Of a stretch of DNA of 64,000 bases, positions 52,004 through 62,338 are shown piece after piece (within the stretch, counting starts at the first letter, position 1; each line of letters begins with the position of its first letter). The position numbers and the translations under genes are program-made. A model generated the notes under the pieces. That model saw nothing but the letters and a program-made list of their open reading frames with translations. It had not been told where the DNA came from and made no database searches. The DNA is from Petrotoga mobilis SJ95 (GTDB taxonomy: Bacteria; Thermotogota; Thermotogae; Petrotogales; Petrotogaceae): assembly GCF_000018605.1 (NCBI RefSeq), contig NC_010003.1, positions 372,001 through 436,000 on the forward strand, in the 5' to 3' direction.

Positions 52004-52501
52004 CTAACCCCTCCAACTTCTTGAAGTTAAATCTTTGTTCAATCTACTACCCTTTTGAGAGTAAGTTTTGCTGTTCGTAATCGATTCAGGATTCAAAATT
52101 TGATATATAAAATTGTTCAAGTTAGATTGAAATGAAATGATGTTACTTAAAAGATCGATTTCACTCACTAACTCCTTTAAATTTTTAACTAGTTCTGAAA
52201 AGAGAAGTGCAATTTCATAATCATTCTTTGAAAAATAATCAATAATCGATTCTAATTTGTTCTGTATTCTTTCTTCCAAACATATTTTCGATATTAACTG
52301 TGCTCTTAAACCTTCTATTTTTTTAAAGTTACTTGCTAATTTTTCAATCTTCAAAAGGGTTGAATTAATCTCTTCGATAGATGCTTTTTTTACTAAGCTT
52401 TCCCTAAGGTTATAAAAAGATTTTTTTAACTCTATTAAACTAACGTTCTCTTCCTTTAATACTTTTTTTATCGCTTCTAAATCATTACTAATGTTGGTCA
52501 C
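52004..52501 (-). CDS. flgN: FlgN-like flagellar export chaperone
   Basis: The 165-residue, mostly helical protein has low similarity by eye but sits between flgM and flgK, where the FlgK/FlgL chaperone FlgN is encoded. It is rich in Leu/Lys/Glu heptad-like segments (residues 5-130) with a disordered Ser/Arg tail, as in FlgN. The start is GTG 52501. The assignment rests mainly on position and composition. Confidence 0.72.
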   Translation of the reverse strand: MTNISNDLEAIKKVLKEENVSLIELKKSFYNLRESLVKKASIEEINSTLLKIEKLASNFKKIEGLRAQLISKICLEERIQNKLESIIDYFSKNDYEIALLFSELVKNLKELVSEIDLLSNIISFQSNLNNFIYQILNPESITNSKTYSQKGSRLNKDLTSRSWRG

Positions 52502-52506
52502 CTACT

Positions 52507-52776
52507 TCACTCAAACATTTTGTTTACAATTTGGTCTACATTGATATTATACGAGCCATTTTCAATAGATTCCTTCAATTTCGATACCAGTTCTTGTCGA
52601 ATTTCTGGTATCTTACTTGATAGTTCTATATACTTCTTTGATTCTCCTGTAATCCTATTTGCACTTTCTAGGTTTTCAGATTTTACCTGCCTCTTAATAA
52701 AATCCTTATCAAGCCTTTTTCGATTTATTTTATCTAAATTATTACCATCAGCAGGATTGATATTGTTGATATCCAT
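52507..52776 (-). CDS. flgM: Anti-sigma28 factor FlgM
   Basis: FlgM holds sigma28 inactive until the hook is complete. The 89-residue protein has a disordered N-terminus starting MDINNINP and the conserved C-terminal helix region KIPEIRQELVSKLKESIENGSYNINVDQIVNKM. It starts behind AAAGGAGGG and is preceded by a sigma28-like site, consistent with feedback on its own sigma factor. Confidence 0.9.
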   Translation of the reverse strand: MDINNINPADGNNLDKINRKRLDKDFIKRQVKSENLESANRITGESKKYIELSSKIPEIRQELVSKLKESIENGSYNINVDQIVNKMFE

Positions 52777-52816
52777 AATTTAGTCCCTCCTTTCAACAAT
52801 TTGAATTTCATATGTA

Positions 52817-52843
52817 TTATCGTCCACAATTATTATAACATTA
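52817..52843 (-). promoter_or_regulatory. Sigma28-like promoter for flgM
   Basis: On the minus strand TAAT-N15-GACGATAA matches the consensus TAAA-N15-GCCGATAA at 3 of 4 and 7 of 8 positions, with exact spacing, about 40 nt before flgM. A TATAAT (52837-52832) inside it could be a housekeeping -10 as well. Confidence 0.65.
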
Positions 52844-52939
52844 GAAGTTTGTAGCAAAATTATTTTTTTCCAAAGACTTTTATACCTTTGTAGCAATAAT
52901 AAAGAAATATAAATTTAAAAATTTTATTTATTTTTTTAC

Positions 52940-52968
52940 TTGACTTTTCTATTTTTTAGGTATATAAT
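52940..52968 (+). promoter_or_regulatory. Promoter of the peroxiredoxin gene
   Basis: TTGACT-N17-TATAAT lies about 70 nt before the gene. The -10 is inside a 13-bp inverted repeat. Confidence 0.88.
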
Positions 52969-52993
52969 TTTTTTAGACAAACCTAAAAAATAG
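52949..52993 (+). promoter_or_regulatory. Inverted repeat operator candidate over the peroxiredoxin promoter
   Basis: CTATTTTTTAGGT (52949-52961) and its exact complement ACCTAAAAAATAG (52981-52993) flank the -10 and the transcription start with a 19-nt spacer. The arrangement would let a bound dimer block RNA polymerase. The regulator is unknown. Confidence 0.6.
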
Positions 52994-53036
52994 ATATTTC
53001 ATAAATAAAAAATCATCAAATAGGAGGTAGGTAAAT

Positions 53037-53687
53037 ATGGAAGGAAGGATTCCTTTAATTGGAGAAAAGTTTCCTGAAATGAAAGTATTAACAACGGACG
53101 GTGCAAAAGAACTACCAAAAGACTACAAAGGAAAATGGTTGGTGCTCTTCAGCCATCCAGGAGATTTTACACCTGTTTGTACAACAGAATTTGTTGAATT
53201 TGCAAAAAAGCATGAAGATTTCAAAAAGATCAACACGGAACTTTTAGGACTTTCTGTTGATGCCGTTCATTCACATATCAAATGGATGGAATGGATCAAA
53301 GATAACCTTGGAGTAGAAATTACTTTCCCTATAATAGCTGATACAATGGGAAGAGTAGCCTCAAGATTGGGAATGGTAGACCCCGAAAAAGGTTCCGCAA
53401 CTGTTAGAGCAGTTTTCATCTTAGATCCTGAAGGAACCATTAGATTGATCATGTACTATCCTTCTGAGGTTGGAAGATACATCGAGGAAATATACCGAGC
53501 TGTAAGAGCTTTACAATTGGCAGACAAAAACAAGGTAGTAACCCCAGCCAATTGGCCCGAAAACTCGATATTTGGAAGTAAAGTAATAATTCCACCAGCA
53601 TCAACTTATGCTGAAGCAATGAAGAGAAAAACGTCAGCCGAAGAAGGATACGATTGGTGGCTAAAGGTTAAAGAAGTTAAAGAATAA
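53037..53687 (+). CDS. Peroxiredoxin, single-cysteine (Prx6/archaeal type)
   Basis: This enzyme reduces peroxides with a thiol. The active site is [11 protein letters not shown] with peroxidatic Cys48, and the catalytic Arg lies in [10 protein letters not shown]. It is 216 residues with the C-terminal extension of the Prx6/AhpC2 group ([18 protein letters not shown]). Cys48 is the only cysteine in the protein, so no resolving cysteine exists and the reductant must come from another thiol. It has a strong SD (AGGAGGTAGG), its own promoter and terminator, and is monocistronic. Confidence 0.94.
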   Translation: MEGRIPLIGEKFPEMKVLTTDGAKELPKDYKGKWLVLFSHPGDFTPVCTTEFVEFAKKHEDFKKINTELLGLSVDAVHSHIKWMEWIKDNLGVEITFPIIADTMGRVASRLGMVDPEKGSATVRAVFILDPEGTIRLIMYYPSEVGRYIEEIYRAVRALQLADKNKVVTPANWPENSIFGSKVIIPPASTYAEAMKRKTSAEEGYDWWLKVKEVKE

Positions 53688-53702
53688 TACTAAACCCCAG
53701 CT

Positions 53703-53738
53703 AGTAGGAAGTAGATAAGATATTATCTACTTCCTACT
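53703..53738 (+). terminator. Rho-independent terminator after the peroxiredoxin gene
   Basis: A 16-bp perfect stem (AGTAGGAAGTAGATAA and complement) with a GATA loop is followed by TTTTT, 16 nt after the stop. Confidence 0.92.
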
Positions 53739-53808
53739 TTTTTATGATACAATTATGAATATAAAATCGAATGAAATTAGACACTATTCATGGGAGGCGC
53801 TTTGAAGG

Positions 53809-54882
53809 TTGCGTAAAGATAGAATAGAAAAACTTCTCAATAAGATGGCAAAAAATAATATTTATCAGGCAATAATATCCTCACCACCTTCTCTTTACTA
53901 TTTTCTGAATGAGTGGTTTGAACCCGGTGAAAGATTGTTGGTATTATTCGTAAATACTTCTGGCGAAGTTAAATTGCTAGTCAACGAATTGTTCCCGGTA
54001 AATACTGTTGAAGAAGAAAATTTAATCAAATATTCTGATTCAGAAGATCCCCTTAAAATTTTATCTTCTCTTATTGAAAAAGATAAACCTATAGGCATAG
54101 ATGGAAGTTGGGAAACCCGTTTTCTTTTAGGTTTAATGGATATTATTAAAGATTTATCTTTAAAACAGCTTTCTCCAATAATTAGTGAATTAAGGATGGT
54201 AAAAGATGTTGATGAAATAGCGTTAATGAGGTCTTCTTCTTTATTAAATGACTCAGCTATGGAAAAGGTTATAGACCTAGTATCAGAGATGCTTCCAGAA
54301 AAATACTTAGCCAAAGCCATCAAAAATATTTTCGAAAGAGAAGGAGCCGATGGAGTTTCTTTTGAACCTATAGTAGGATACGGTCAGAATACTGCTAATC
54401 CTCATCATATGCCTACTAATGCAAAGTTAAAAGATGGAGATGTCGTATTACTAGACATGGGTTGCATAAAAAATTATTATTGTTCAGATATGACAAGAAC
54501 AGTCTTTTTTGGCAAACCTATTGAAACCTTGAAAAATATTTATCATATAGTTTTAGAAGCCAATTTAAAAGCTATTGAAAAAATAAAACCTGGCCTTAAG
54601 GCGTCTGAAATTGATGCTACCTCGCGTAATTATATAGAAAGCAAAGGATATGGAAAGTACTTTACTCATCGAACAGGGCATGGTGTAGGGATAGAGATTC
54701 ATGAAAAACCTTACATATCTTCAAATAGCGAAGAAATTCTAACACCTGGCATGATCTTTTCAATAGAACCGGGAATCTATTTACCTGGTGTCGGCGGAGT
54801 AAGAATAGAAGATCTGGTTTTGGTGACTGATAATGGTTGTGAAGTATTAAATAGGTATCCAAAAGATTTCTTGGTAATTTAA
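53809..54882 (+). CDS. M24 family Xaa-Pro peptidase
   Basis: This cytoplasmic metallopeptidase removes residues next to proline. The creatinase-like N-terminal domain (residues 1-125) is followed by the pita-bread fold with all metal ligands: Asp in VLLDMG, Asp in SDMTRT, His in TGHGVG, Glu in SIEPG and Glu in RIEDLV. At 357 residues it fits prolidase or aminopeptidase P-like enzymes. TTG 53809 is the start. The GGAGG SD is somewhat far away at 53791. Confidence 0.9.
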   Translation: MRKDRIEKLLNKMAKNNIYQAIISSPPSLYYFLNEWFEPGERLLVLFVNTSGEVKLLVNELFPVNTVEEENLIKYSDSEDPLKILSSLIEKDKPIGIDGSWETRFLLGLMDIIKDLSLKQLSPIISELRMVKDVDEIALMRSSSLLNDSAMEKVIDLVSEMLPEKYLAKAIKNIFEREGADGVSFEPIVGYGQNTANPHHMPTNAKLKDGDVVLLDMGCIKNYYCSDMTRTVFFGKPIETLKNIYHIVLEANLKAIEKIKPGLKASEIDATSRNYIESKGYGKYFTHRTGHGVGIEIHEKPYISSNSEEILTPGMIFSIEPGIYLPGVGGVRIEDLVLVTDNGCEVLNRYPKDFLVI

Positions 54883-55014
54883 TCACTTCTTATGCTTTCG
54901 ATCAATTCTTTGCTACTAATTGAAACTAGAGTCTTTTTTCACTAATTTAGTTAGTACCCTCCGCTTCGCTGAACTCATTTTGATTTTCTTTCACACTTAA
55001 CAATCCTAAAAGTA

Positions 55015-55023
55015 TGGTATAAT
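55015..55023 (+). promoter_or_regulatory. Extended -10 promoter before the cyclodeaminase-like gene
   Basis: TGGTATAAT gives a perfect -10 with TGn extension, about 45 nt before the start codon, with no clear -35. The preceding 54883-55000 holds no gene that I can support. Confidence 0.55.
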
Positions 55024-55067
55024 AAAAGTACAGATACTTCAATTTTTTTGAGATAGGAGGTGGATGA

Positions 55068-56776
<1,709 letters not shown>

Positions 56777-56800
56777 AGCACTAGAAAGGAGGGATCCCCA

Positions 56801-57157
56801 GTGAAATCGTTTATAAAGTACTACAATGAAATAAAACCTTTATATCAAAACAAATTAGACCTTACCAAAAAATTCCAAGAGATCCCCAGTCTTTTTTCAG
56901 AAAGTGTAAGCAAGTTACTAGAAAACATTTATGGAGAAGATAACTTAGATAGAAAACTTATAGAAAGTTATATAGAATTCGATCCAGATAAAGAGCCTTA
57001 TTTTAAATTAAAAAAAGAACTGATGAATTTTTTAGTTGAAGATTGGACTGATAGTGATCTTCCAAGCATTTTAGAAAAAATGGCTAAAGCTGCCTACGCT
57101 AGATATAAACATATAATTGAAGATCATGATAGAACCGAAACATTTAGAATGGAATGA
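56801..57157 (+). CDS. Uncharacterised 118-residue protein
   Basis: I do not recognise this family. It is a soluble, charged, mostly helical protein without Cys, signal peptide or membrane segment, ending in a His/Asp/Glu-rich tail (HIIEDHDRTETFRME). GTG 56801 has a clear SD (AAAGGAGGGATCCCC). It lies 25 nt after tgt and before a stem-loop (57183-57208). Confidence 0.6.
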   Translation: MKSFIKYYNEIKPLYQNKLDLTKKFQEIPSLFSESVSKLLENIYGEDNLDRKLIESYIEFDPDKEPYFKLKKELMNFLVEDWTDSDLPSILEKMAKAAYARYKHIIEDHDRTETFRME

Positions 57158-57182
57158 AAAATAGAGTTAAAAAAAATTTGTC

Positions 57183-57208
57183 AAACCTGGGGCAGCATCC
57201 CCAGGTTT
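57183..57208 (+). terminator. Stem-loop after the 118-residue gene
   Basis: A 10-bp stem AAACCTGGGG/CCCCAGGTTT with a CAGCAT loop lies 26 nt after the stop. It is followed only by a short T/A stretch, so it is a weak terminator or an mRNA-stabilising hairpin. Confidence 0.5.
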
Positions 57209-57243
57209 ATAAGTTATAAATAAAATTAGAGAAAGGTAATCAA

Positions 57244-57627
57244 ATGGATGATAAAAATAAAGATATAACTAAAATAAAAGATATGTTTTGGAAAGCTTTA
57301 TTCCTTTTATACATAGTTTTTATTATATATCTATCGGTTTCCAAACCCATAATTAATTATAGTAGTTTCAAAGGAGAAGACAAAATAGTTCATTTTGTTT
57401 CGTATTTTTTGGGTGCCGATTTTTTCTTTATGGCTTTTTTCAAAAAAAGTAAAAGATCTTATTTTATACTTTTTTTGATTTTTTTTCTTTTAGTTCCCTT
57501 ACTAACAGAATATTTTCAAAAATTCAGTATTTATCATACATATAGCCATTTAGACATGGTTGCAAGTTATTTAGGTGCCGTTTGTGGTTCTCTTTTTTTT
57601 GCCTTCAAATATAAGGCTTTCAATTAG
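57244..57627 (+). CDS. VanZ-like membrane protein
   Basis: The 127-residue protein has four predicted transmembrane segments (about 15-33, 46-64, 69-87, 104-122) with the VanZ-type DKIVHFVSYF motif and a conserved TEYFQ/HLDMVASYLGA stretch. VanZ relatives affect the cell envelope and teicoplanin or phage resistance in some Firmicutes. No function is known here. ATG 57244 follows GAAAGG. Confidence 0.78.
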   Translation: MDDKNKDITKIKDMFWKALFLLYIVFIIYLSVSKPIINYSSFKGEDKIVHFVSYFLGADFFFMAFFKKSKRSYFILFLIFFLLVPLLTEYFQKFSIYHTYSHLDMVASYLGAVCGSLFFAFKYKAFN

Positions 57628-57657
57628 TTTAAAAAAGTATGAAGAGGTGCGTTTCTT

Positions 57658-59448
57658 TTGAAAGAAGTAAAATATGCTATAGTTTACCTGAATATTGATC
57701 CCAATTATGCAAAGTTGAATAATCTCCCTGTAAAATTACCTATTTTAGTGGAAGATTTTCAAAAAGCAAGAAAAACCAATAAAATACCTTTGGACATAAT
57801 TATTAGAGGATTAGAAGCTCAAATTGATATAGATAAAAACAATCGATATTACTTATCTTACTTGGTTTATTATTATTATGAAGCTTTTAAAAAATCCCTC
57901 AACGATTCAGATTTTGAAAAGGCTAAGGAATTTTTAGATAAGGCAGGTAAAACTTACCCCGATTATCGATTGCATTTTTATACTGGATTATACTACAAAA
58001 AATTAGGAAATCTTGAACTGGCAGAGTTACATTTAAAACAATCAATAAAAGAAAAGCCAAATTTTGCATATGGTTATTATGAACTCGGTAATCTTATGTA
58101 TGAAAGAAATGTATACGACGAAGCAATAGAATATTATTCTAAATCCGTCGAACTTGAAAAGGACTTTACGTTAGGGTTTCTGAAAATGGCAGATGTATAC
58201 ATGGAAAATGGCAGATTTGAAGAAGCTATACCCCTTCTACAAAAATGCATAGAAATTGATGAAAAATTCGTTCCTGCCTATGAAAGATTGGGTGTTGCTC
58301 TGAATATGCTTCAACGCTATAAAGATGCACACAAAGTCCACCAAAAAGCTTTAGAAATAGATAGCAATAGATATGAAATTTATTATAACGATGCTCATTC
58401 ATTGGCTAGATTAGGAAACCACAACGAATCAATAAAAGCTTTAGAAAAAGCCGCCTCTTTGAATGAAACAGATTATATACTTCACGAATTAGCTTTGGAA
58501 TATAAAAACATGGGAAGATACTTACAAGCAATTGAAACAGAGGAAAAAGCTTTAAAATTAGCTTCAGAAGAAAATAAAGACCTTATTGTTTTAACTTTAT
58601 TAAAACTCTATGTAATAATAGAAGACGAAGAACAAGTGGAAAAATATTTTGAAATTTTAAATTTGAATTCTGACTTTCACGAAGCTGCTGTTAATTTCAA
58701 AGTATTGTTCGAATTATCCCAAGGTAGAGTAGAAAAAGTGAAAGAGATATTATTAGGAGAATCCGTATCAAGTTTTACTCTACTAATAGATAAATTAGAT
58801 AGATTAGATTTTTACATCTCCAAACTTGAAGATTTTACAGATAAAAATATCTCTGACTCAATATTTGAAAGTATAGACGAATTTGGCAACATCGACCCTT
58901 TTACTTTGTCGGAGCATCTGGTAGCTAAAGGAATAGAACGTCCATTCATTAGCTGGTTAAAAGAGAGTTCAATAGAGTCAAAGTCATATCCAGATGGTGT
59001 TGAATTACTCACAAACGGCCTACTTCTTTCTGGCTTTAATTACGGCCTATCGGAAAGGGTAGCAACAACTATATCACAGTTTCTTTGGAAAGACGGTGAT
59101 GGGTTAGCTTTCGGTAGATTACTCTTAAGATTCTACCAAGATCGAATCTTAGGAGAATCGTTACCCTTAGAGCACTTTATTCAAGAAAATGTGGAAGAAA
59201 TCAAAGATATGTCTTTTACTTTTGCCCAAATATTTGCTAATTACGAAGAACATTTGATGGATTTCGACTCGATAGTAGATTTTAAAATAAATAACTTTAA
59301 AGATGCTCTAAAAGTTTTTTTGTCCATGTCTAGAATACAAACTACAGCCGAAGAAATAACTTCAGTCAAATTCAAAGATCATAACACAAAAATTTTATCT
59401 TTATTCATACAGAATCTTAACTCGATTTCCAACTCTTTTTTGCAGTAA
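57658..59448 (+). CDS. Tetratricopeptide-repeat protein
   Basis: The 596-residue protein has at least six TPR units between about residues 100 and 340 (FHLYTGLYYKKLGNLELAELH, YYELGNLMYERNVYDEAIEY, KMADVYMENGRFEEAIPLL and similar). A helical C-terminal region (about 345-590) has no recognisable motif. No signal peptide is seen, so it is probably a cytoplasmic scaffold. The start is TTG 57658 behind GAGGTG. It precedes a secreted protein gene and a MalT-like regulator. Confidence 0.82.
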   Translation: MKEVKYAIVYLNIDPNYAKLNNLPVKLPILVEDFQKARKTNKIPLDIIIRGLEAQIDIDKNNRYYLSYLVYYYYEAFKKSLNDSDFEKAKEFLDKAGKTYPDYRLHFYTGLYYKKLGNLELAELHLKQSIKEKPNFAYGYYELGNLMYERNVYDEAIEYYSKSVELEKDFTLGFLKMADVYMENGRFEEAIPLLQKCIEIDEKFVPAYERLGVALNMLQRYKDAHKVHQKALEIDSNRYEIYYNDAHSLARLGNHNESIKALEKAASLNETDYILHELALEYKNMGRYLQAIETEEKALKLASEENKDLIVLTLLKLYVIIEDEEQVEKYFEILNLNSDFHEAAVNFKVLFELSQGRVEKVKEILLGESVSSFTLLIDKLDRLDFYISKLEDFTDKNISDSIFESIDEFGNIDPFTLSEHLVAKGIERPFISWLKESSIESKSYPDGVELLTNGLLLSGFNYGLSERVATTISQFLWKDGDGLAFGRLLLRFYQDRILGESLPLEHFIQENVEEIKDMSFTFAQIFANYEEHLMDFDSIVDFKINNFKDALKVFLSMSRIQTTAEEITSVKFKDHNTKILSLFIQNLNSISNSFLQ

Positions 59449-59484
59449 ATTCCATACCAAAAATAAATTTTTTAGAGGTGCTAC

Positions 59485-62301
59485 ATGAAAAATTATTTAA
59501 TAATATTTGTAGTGATTTTATTTTCCACTATTACTTTTGCTTTGAATATAAATATTCTCTCCCCACAAGAGAATGCCCAAAACGTCGATATAAGAACTTC
59601 TTTTAGATGGCAAACCATAGACGCAGAAGGAAAAGAGCTTAGATATAAGATCTATATCTCTGAAGATGCCAATATAGACGAAAAAGATTTGAAATTGGAA
59701 AATATTTTTTCAAACTTTTATACGGGAGACGTCTTAAAGCCTGAAACAACTTATTACTGGAAAGTAGAAGGAGTTGATCAGGATGGAAACGTGTACTCCA
59801 GTAAAACCGCTAAATTTACTACAAGAAGTTTACGTGCTGGGGATGCATATATTATCATATTTGAAGAGTTTGATAAAATTCTTCCTTTAGATGATAACTT
59901 CCTGGGCATATCGAAAAACAAAGTTGAATTAATGAATGCCAATAAAGTTATAGTAAAAACGGTTGATTTTGAACAAAATATTGAAGATGGATTCTTGACA
60001 AGTAACGCTGTTTTTCTAGTTACTCAAAGCGAAACTTTTGTACTTGACCATTCTTTAGAAAAAAAGGCACAATTAAACGTTAAGATTAAAGGTTTAGCAG
60101 GAGAAAATATCTTTTACAGTGAAAATGAAATCTTTTCGATAAGCGACGATTTCCAAATACAAAAACAAATCGATTTCAACAATATTCAAAAAGCCTTAGT
60201 AAAAGATGGATATATCTATCTTTTAACTGAGGATAAATTTGTTAAAATGAATAGTAATTTTGAGGCCGTTGAAAGTTATGATTTTAACGATAAAACTTTC
60301 GATTTCGACTATCTTGAAATTCAAAATATGACTTTATTCCCCATATTGACTAATAATAACATTATACTCTTAGACACCAACCTGCAAAAAATGTCACAAC
60401 TCGACTTTCAAATTGAAACTCAAAGATATCAAAGAAAGATATACACATATTACGACAAAATAGTTCTATTATCCGGTTCAAAAAATCTTAACTTTTATGA
60501 TTCTGAATTAAATTTAATCAGAACTTTCACATATGAAGAAAATTTCAATTATTTTGTCCCTGTTAACAAAGATAGATTCATATTAGTAGGAGAAAGTATT
60601 AAATCCTTCAATTTGGAAGGGAATTTAGTCTGGAATTATTCAACCATTAATAAATTCCAAATAATCAATGAACCCTTAGTATACGACAAAGGTTTAATGG
60701 TAGGGGTAAAAGACTTTTTAACTCGATTTTTAATATTTTATGATGATTTCGATTCTCAATACTATTTTACTCGATACATCAAAGAAAAAATGTCTTTACC
60801 TCAACCAATCGAAGAAATAGTGGCACCTCCATCAACAGTAACTGTCCAAGCTACCCCCATTACGCCCCAGGTAACGGAAATAACGCCTGAACCCACACAA
60901 ATCACGGTACCAGAGCCAGTAGAAGAAACTATTACCGTTCCTTCTACTCCTATTGATGTAACCGTTGAACCTACGCCATCAACGCCCCAGGCTACGGAGA
61001 TAACAGCCGAACCTACTCAAATCACAGTACCTGAGCCAGTAGAAGAAGTTATTACGACCCCTTCTACTCCTATTGATATAACCGTTGAACCTACTCCATC
61101 AACACCTCAGGCAACGGAGACAACGCCCGAACCTACTCAAATCACAATACCAGAACCATTAGAAGAAGAAGATATTACGGCACCTTCTACTCCTGTTGAT
61201 ATAACTGTTGAACCTACGCCATCAACGGCTGAAGCGACAGAACTAACTAAAATATTCTCTAAAAGTTTTGATGAATATATCTACGGAAGTTTGTACGATG
61301 GAGAAAACTTTTACCTATATGGTTATGAAGGCAAAAATGACAATTGGGATGCAAAAACATGGAAAATGGATCCATATGGAAATATTTTAAACGAAACGTC
61401 GTTATATGCACAAAATACAGACTTTTTTAGAGATGCTATTATTACCAAAGACTCTACCGATAACTCTAAAAACATAATCTACGTTGGTGATACACTCTCT
61501 TACGGCTTAAACGGTAATGCTTACATTGTCTCTTTGACTGAAGATGGCAGCGTTAATTACCAAATAGATTACGGGGATATTGGTAGAGACAGCGGTATAA
61601 GTATTACAAACATTGACGAAAATAGTTACGCAGTCACTGGAAATTTATTCATCAACAAAAAATTATCAGATATATTCGTTTCAAAGTATTTAAACGATGG
61701 AACTAGAATCTGGACTAATAACTTTGGTGGCAACGATGTAGAGATTGCTTTGGATATAAAAAACTCTCAAGATCAAGGTTTTATGGTTTTTGGTGCCACA
61801 AGATCTTTTGGTGCAGGTGGTTTTGATGTATACGTTTTAAAAATTGACTACTATGGAAATATGAAATGGTCAAACGTATACGGAGATTCCAACGACAACA
61901 TCCCCGTAGGGGTTATAAAAGAAGGTAGAAAATACTACGTATTATTTGAAACTTCTTCAACACCTATGAGTTACGGAATTTTAGAGGTAGACGAATTAAA
62001 TGGATTTGGAGATTCTTTTGAATTTTCATTAGATGGATCGAACAAATTTTTAGGCTTTACTACAATAGATGAAAAATACCTAGCATATGGTTATAGTATA
62101 GAAAATGGGAAAAAAGTCGGAATAATATACGAAATAAATTTTGAAGAAGAAAAAGTCGAAAAAATAAACACGTACACACTCGATTCTGATTTTGAAATAA
62201 TAAGTATATCAAAGCCCGAAAATCAAAACTCTATCTATATCTTTGGAAATACTACCATCAATGGTATCAACAATATCGTATTAATAATGGATATATTATA
62301 A
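59485..62301 (+). CDS. Secreted FN3/beta-propeller protein with Pro/Thr repeat linker
   Basis: A signal peptide (residues 1-20, cleavage near FALNINI) is followed by a fibronectin type III-like domain (about 24-115) and a first beta-propeller-like region (about 125-440). A Pro/Thr/Glu-rich linker carries three tandem 40-residue repeats (460-580). A second propeller-like region (about 590-938) has repeated FGG/FGA and D-x-Y blades. No enzyme motif is seen. It probably lies in the cell envelope (periplasm or outer sheath). Its start is ATG behind GAGGTG. Confidence 0.75.
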   Translation: MKNYLIIFVVILFSTITFALNINILSPQENAQNVDIRTSFRWQTIDAEGKELRYKIYISEDANIDEKDLKLENIFSNFYTGDVLKPETTYYWKVEGVDQDGNVYSSKTAKFTTRSLRAGDAYIIIFEEFDKILPLDDNFLGISKNKVELMNANKVIVKTVDFEQNIEDGFLTSNAVFLVTQSETFVLDHSLEKKAQLNVKIKGLAGENIFYSENEIFSISDDFQIQKQIDFNNIQKALVKDGYIYLLTEDKFVKMNSNFEAVESYDFNDKTFDFDYLEIQNMTLFPILTNNNIILLDTNLQKMSQLDFQIETQRYQRKIYTYYDKIVLLSGSKNLNFYDSELNLIRTFTYEENFNYFVPVNKDRFILVGESIKSFNLEGNLVWNYSTINKFQIINEPLVYDKGLMVGVKDFLTRFLIFYDDFDSQYYFTRYIKEKMSLPQPIEEIVAPPSTVTVQATPITPQVTEITPEPTQITVPEPVEETITVPSTPIDVTVEPTPSTPQATEITAEPTQITVPEPVEEVITTPSTPIDITVEPTPSTPQATETTPEPTQITIPEPLEEEDITAPSTPVDITVEPTPSTAEATELTKIFSKSFDEYIYGSLYDGENFYLYGYEGKNDNWDAKTWKMDPYGNILNETSLYAQNTDFFRDAIITKDSTDNSKNIIYVGDTLSYGLNGNAYIVSLTEDGSVNYQIDYGDIGRDSGISITNIDENSYAVTGNLFINKKLSDIFVSKYLNDGTRIWTNNFGGNDVEIALDIKNSQDQGFMVFGATRSFGAGGFDVYVLKIDYYGNMKWSNVYGDSNDNIPVGVIKEGRKYYVLFETSSTPMSYGILEVDELNGFGDSFEFSLDGSNKFLGFTTIDEKYLAYGYSIENGKKVGIIYEINFEEEKVEKINTYTLDSDFEIISISKPENQNSIYIFGNTTINGINNIVLIMDIL
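60862..61224 (+). repeat. Three tandem 120-bp coding repeats (40-residue units)
   Basis: Units start at 60862, 60982 and 61102. The third has a 3-bp insertion (one extra residue). Unit consensus includes TPQATEITPEPTQ and ITVPEPVEE and ends VEPTPS. DNA identity between units is high, which suggests recent duplication and possible length variation between strains. Confidence 0.9.
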
Positions 62302-62338
62302 TTTTTCCCGTGTTGTTTATTCAAAGGTGCTGATTAAT

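Noticed and set aside
54883-55067. Small minus-strand frames between the M24 peptidase and the cyclodeaminase-like gene
   Set aside because: Both are short, lack an SD and overlap promoters or coding sequence of the plus-strand genes.
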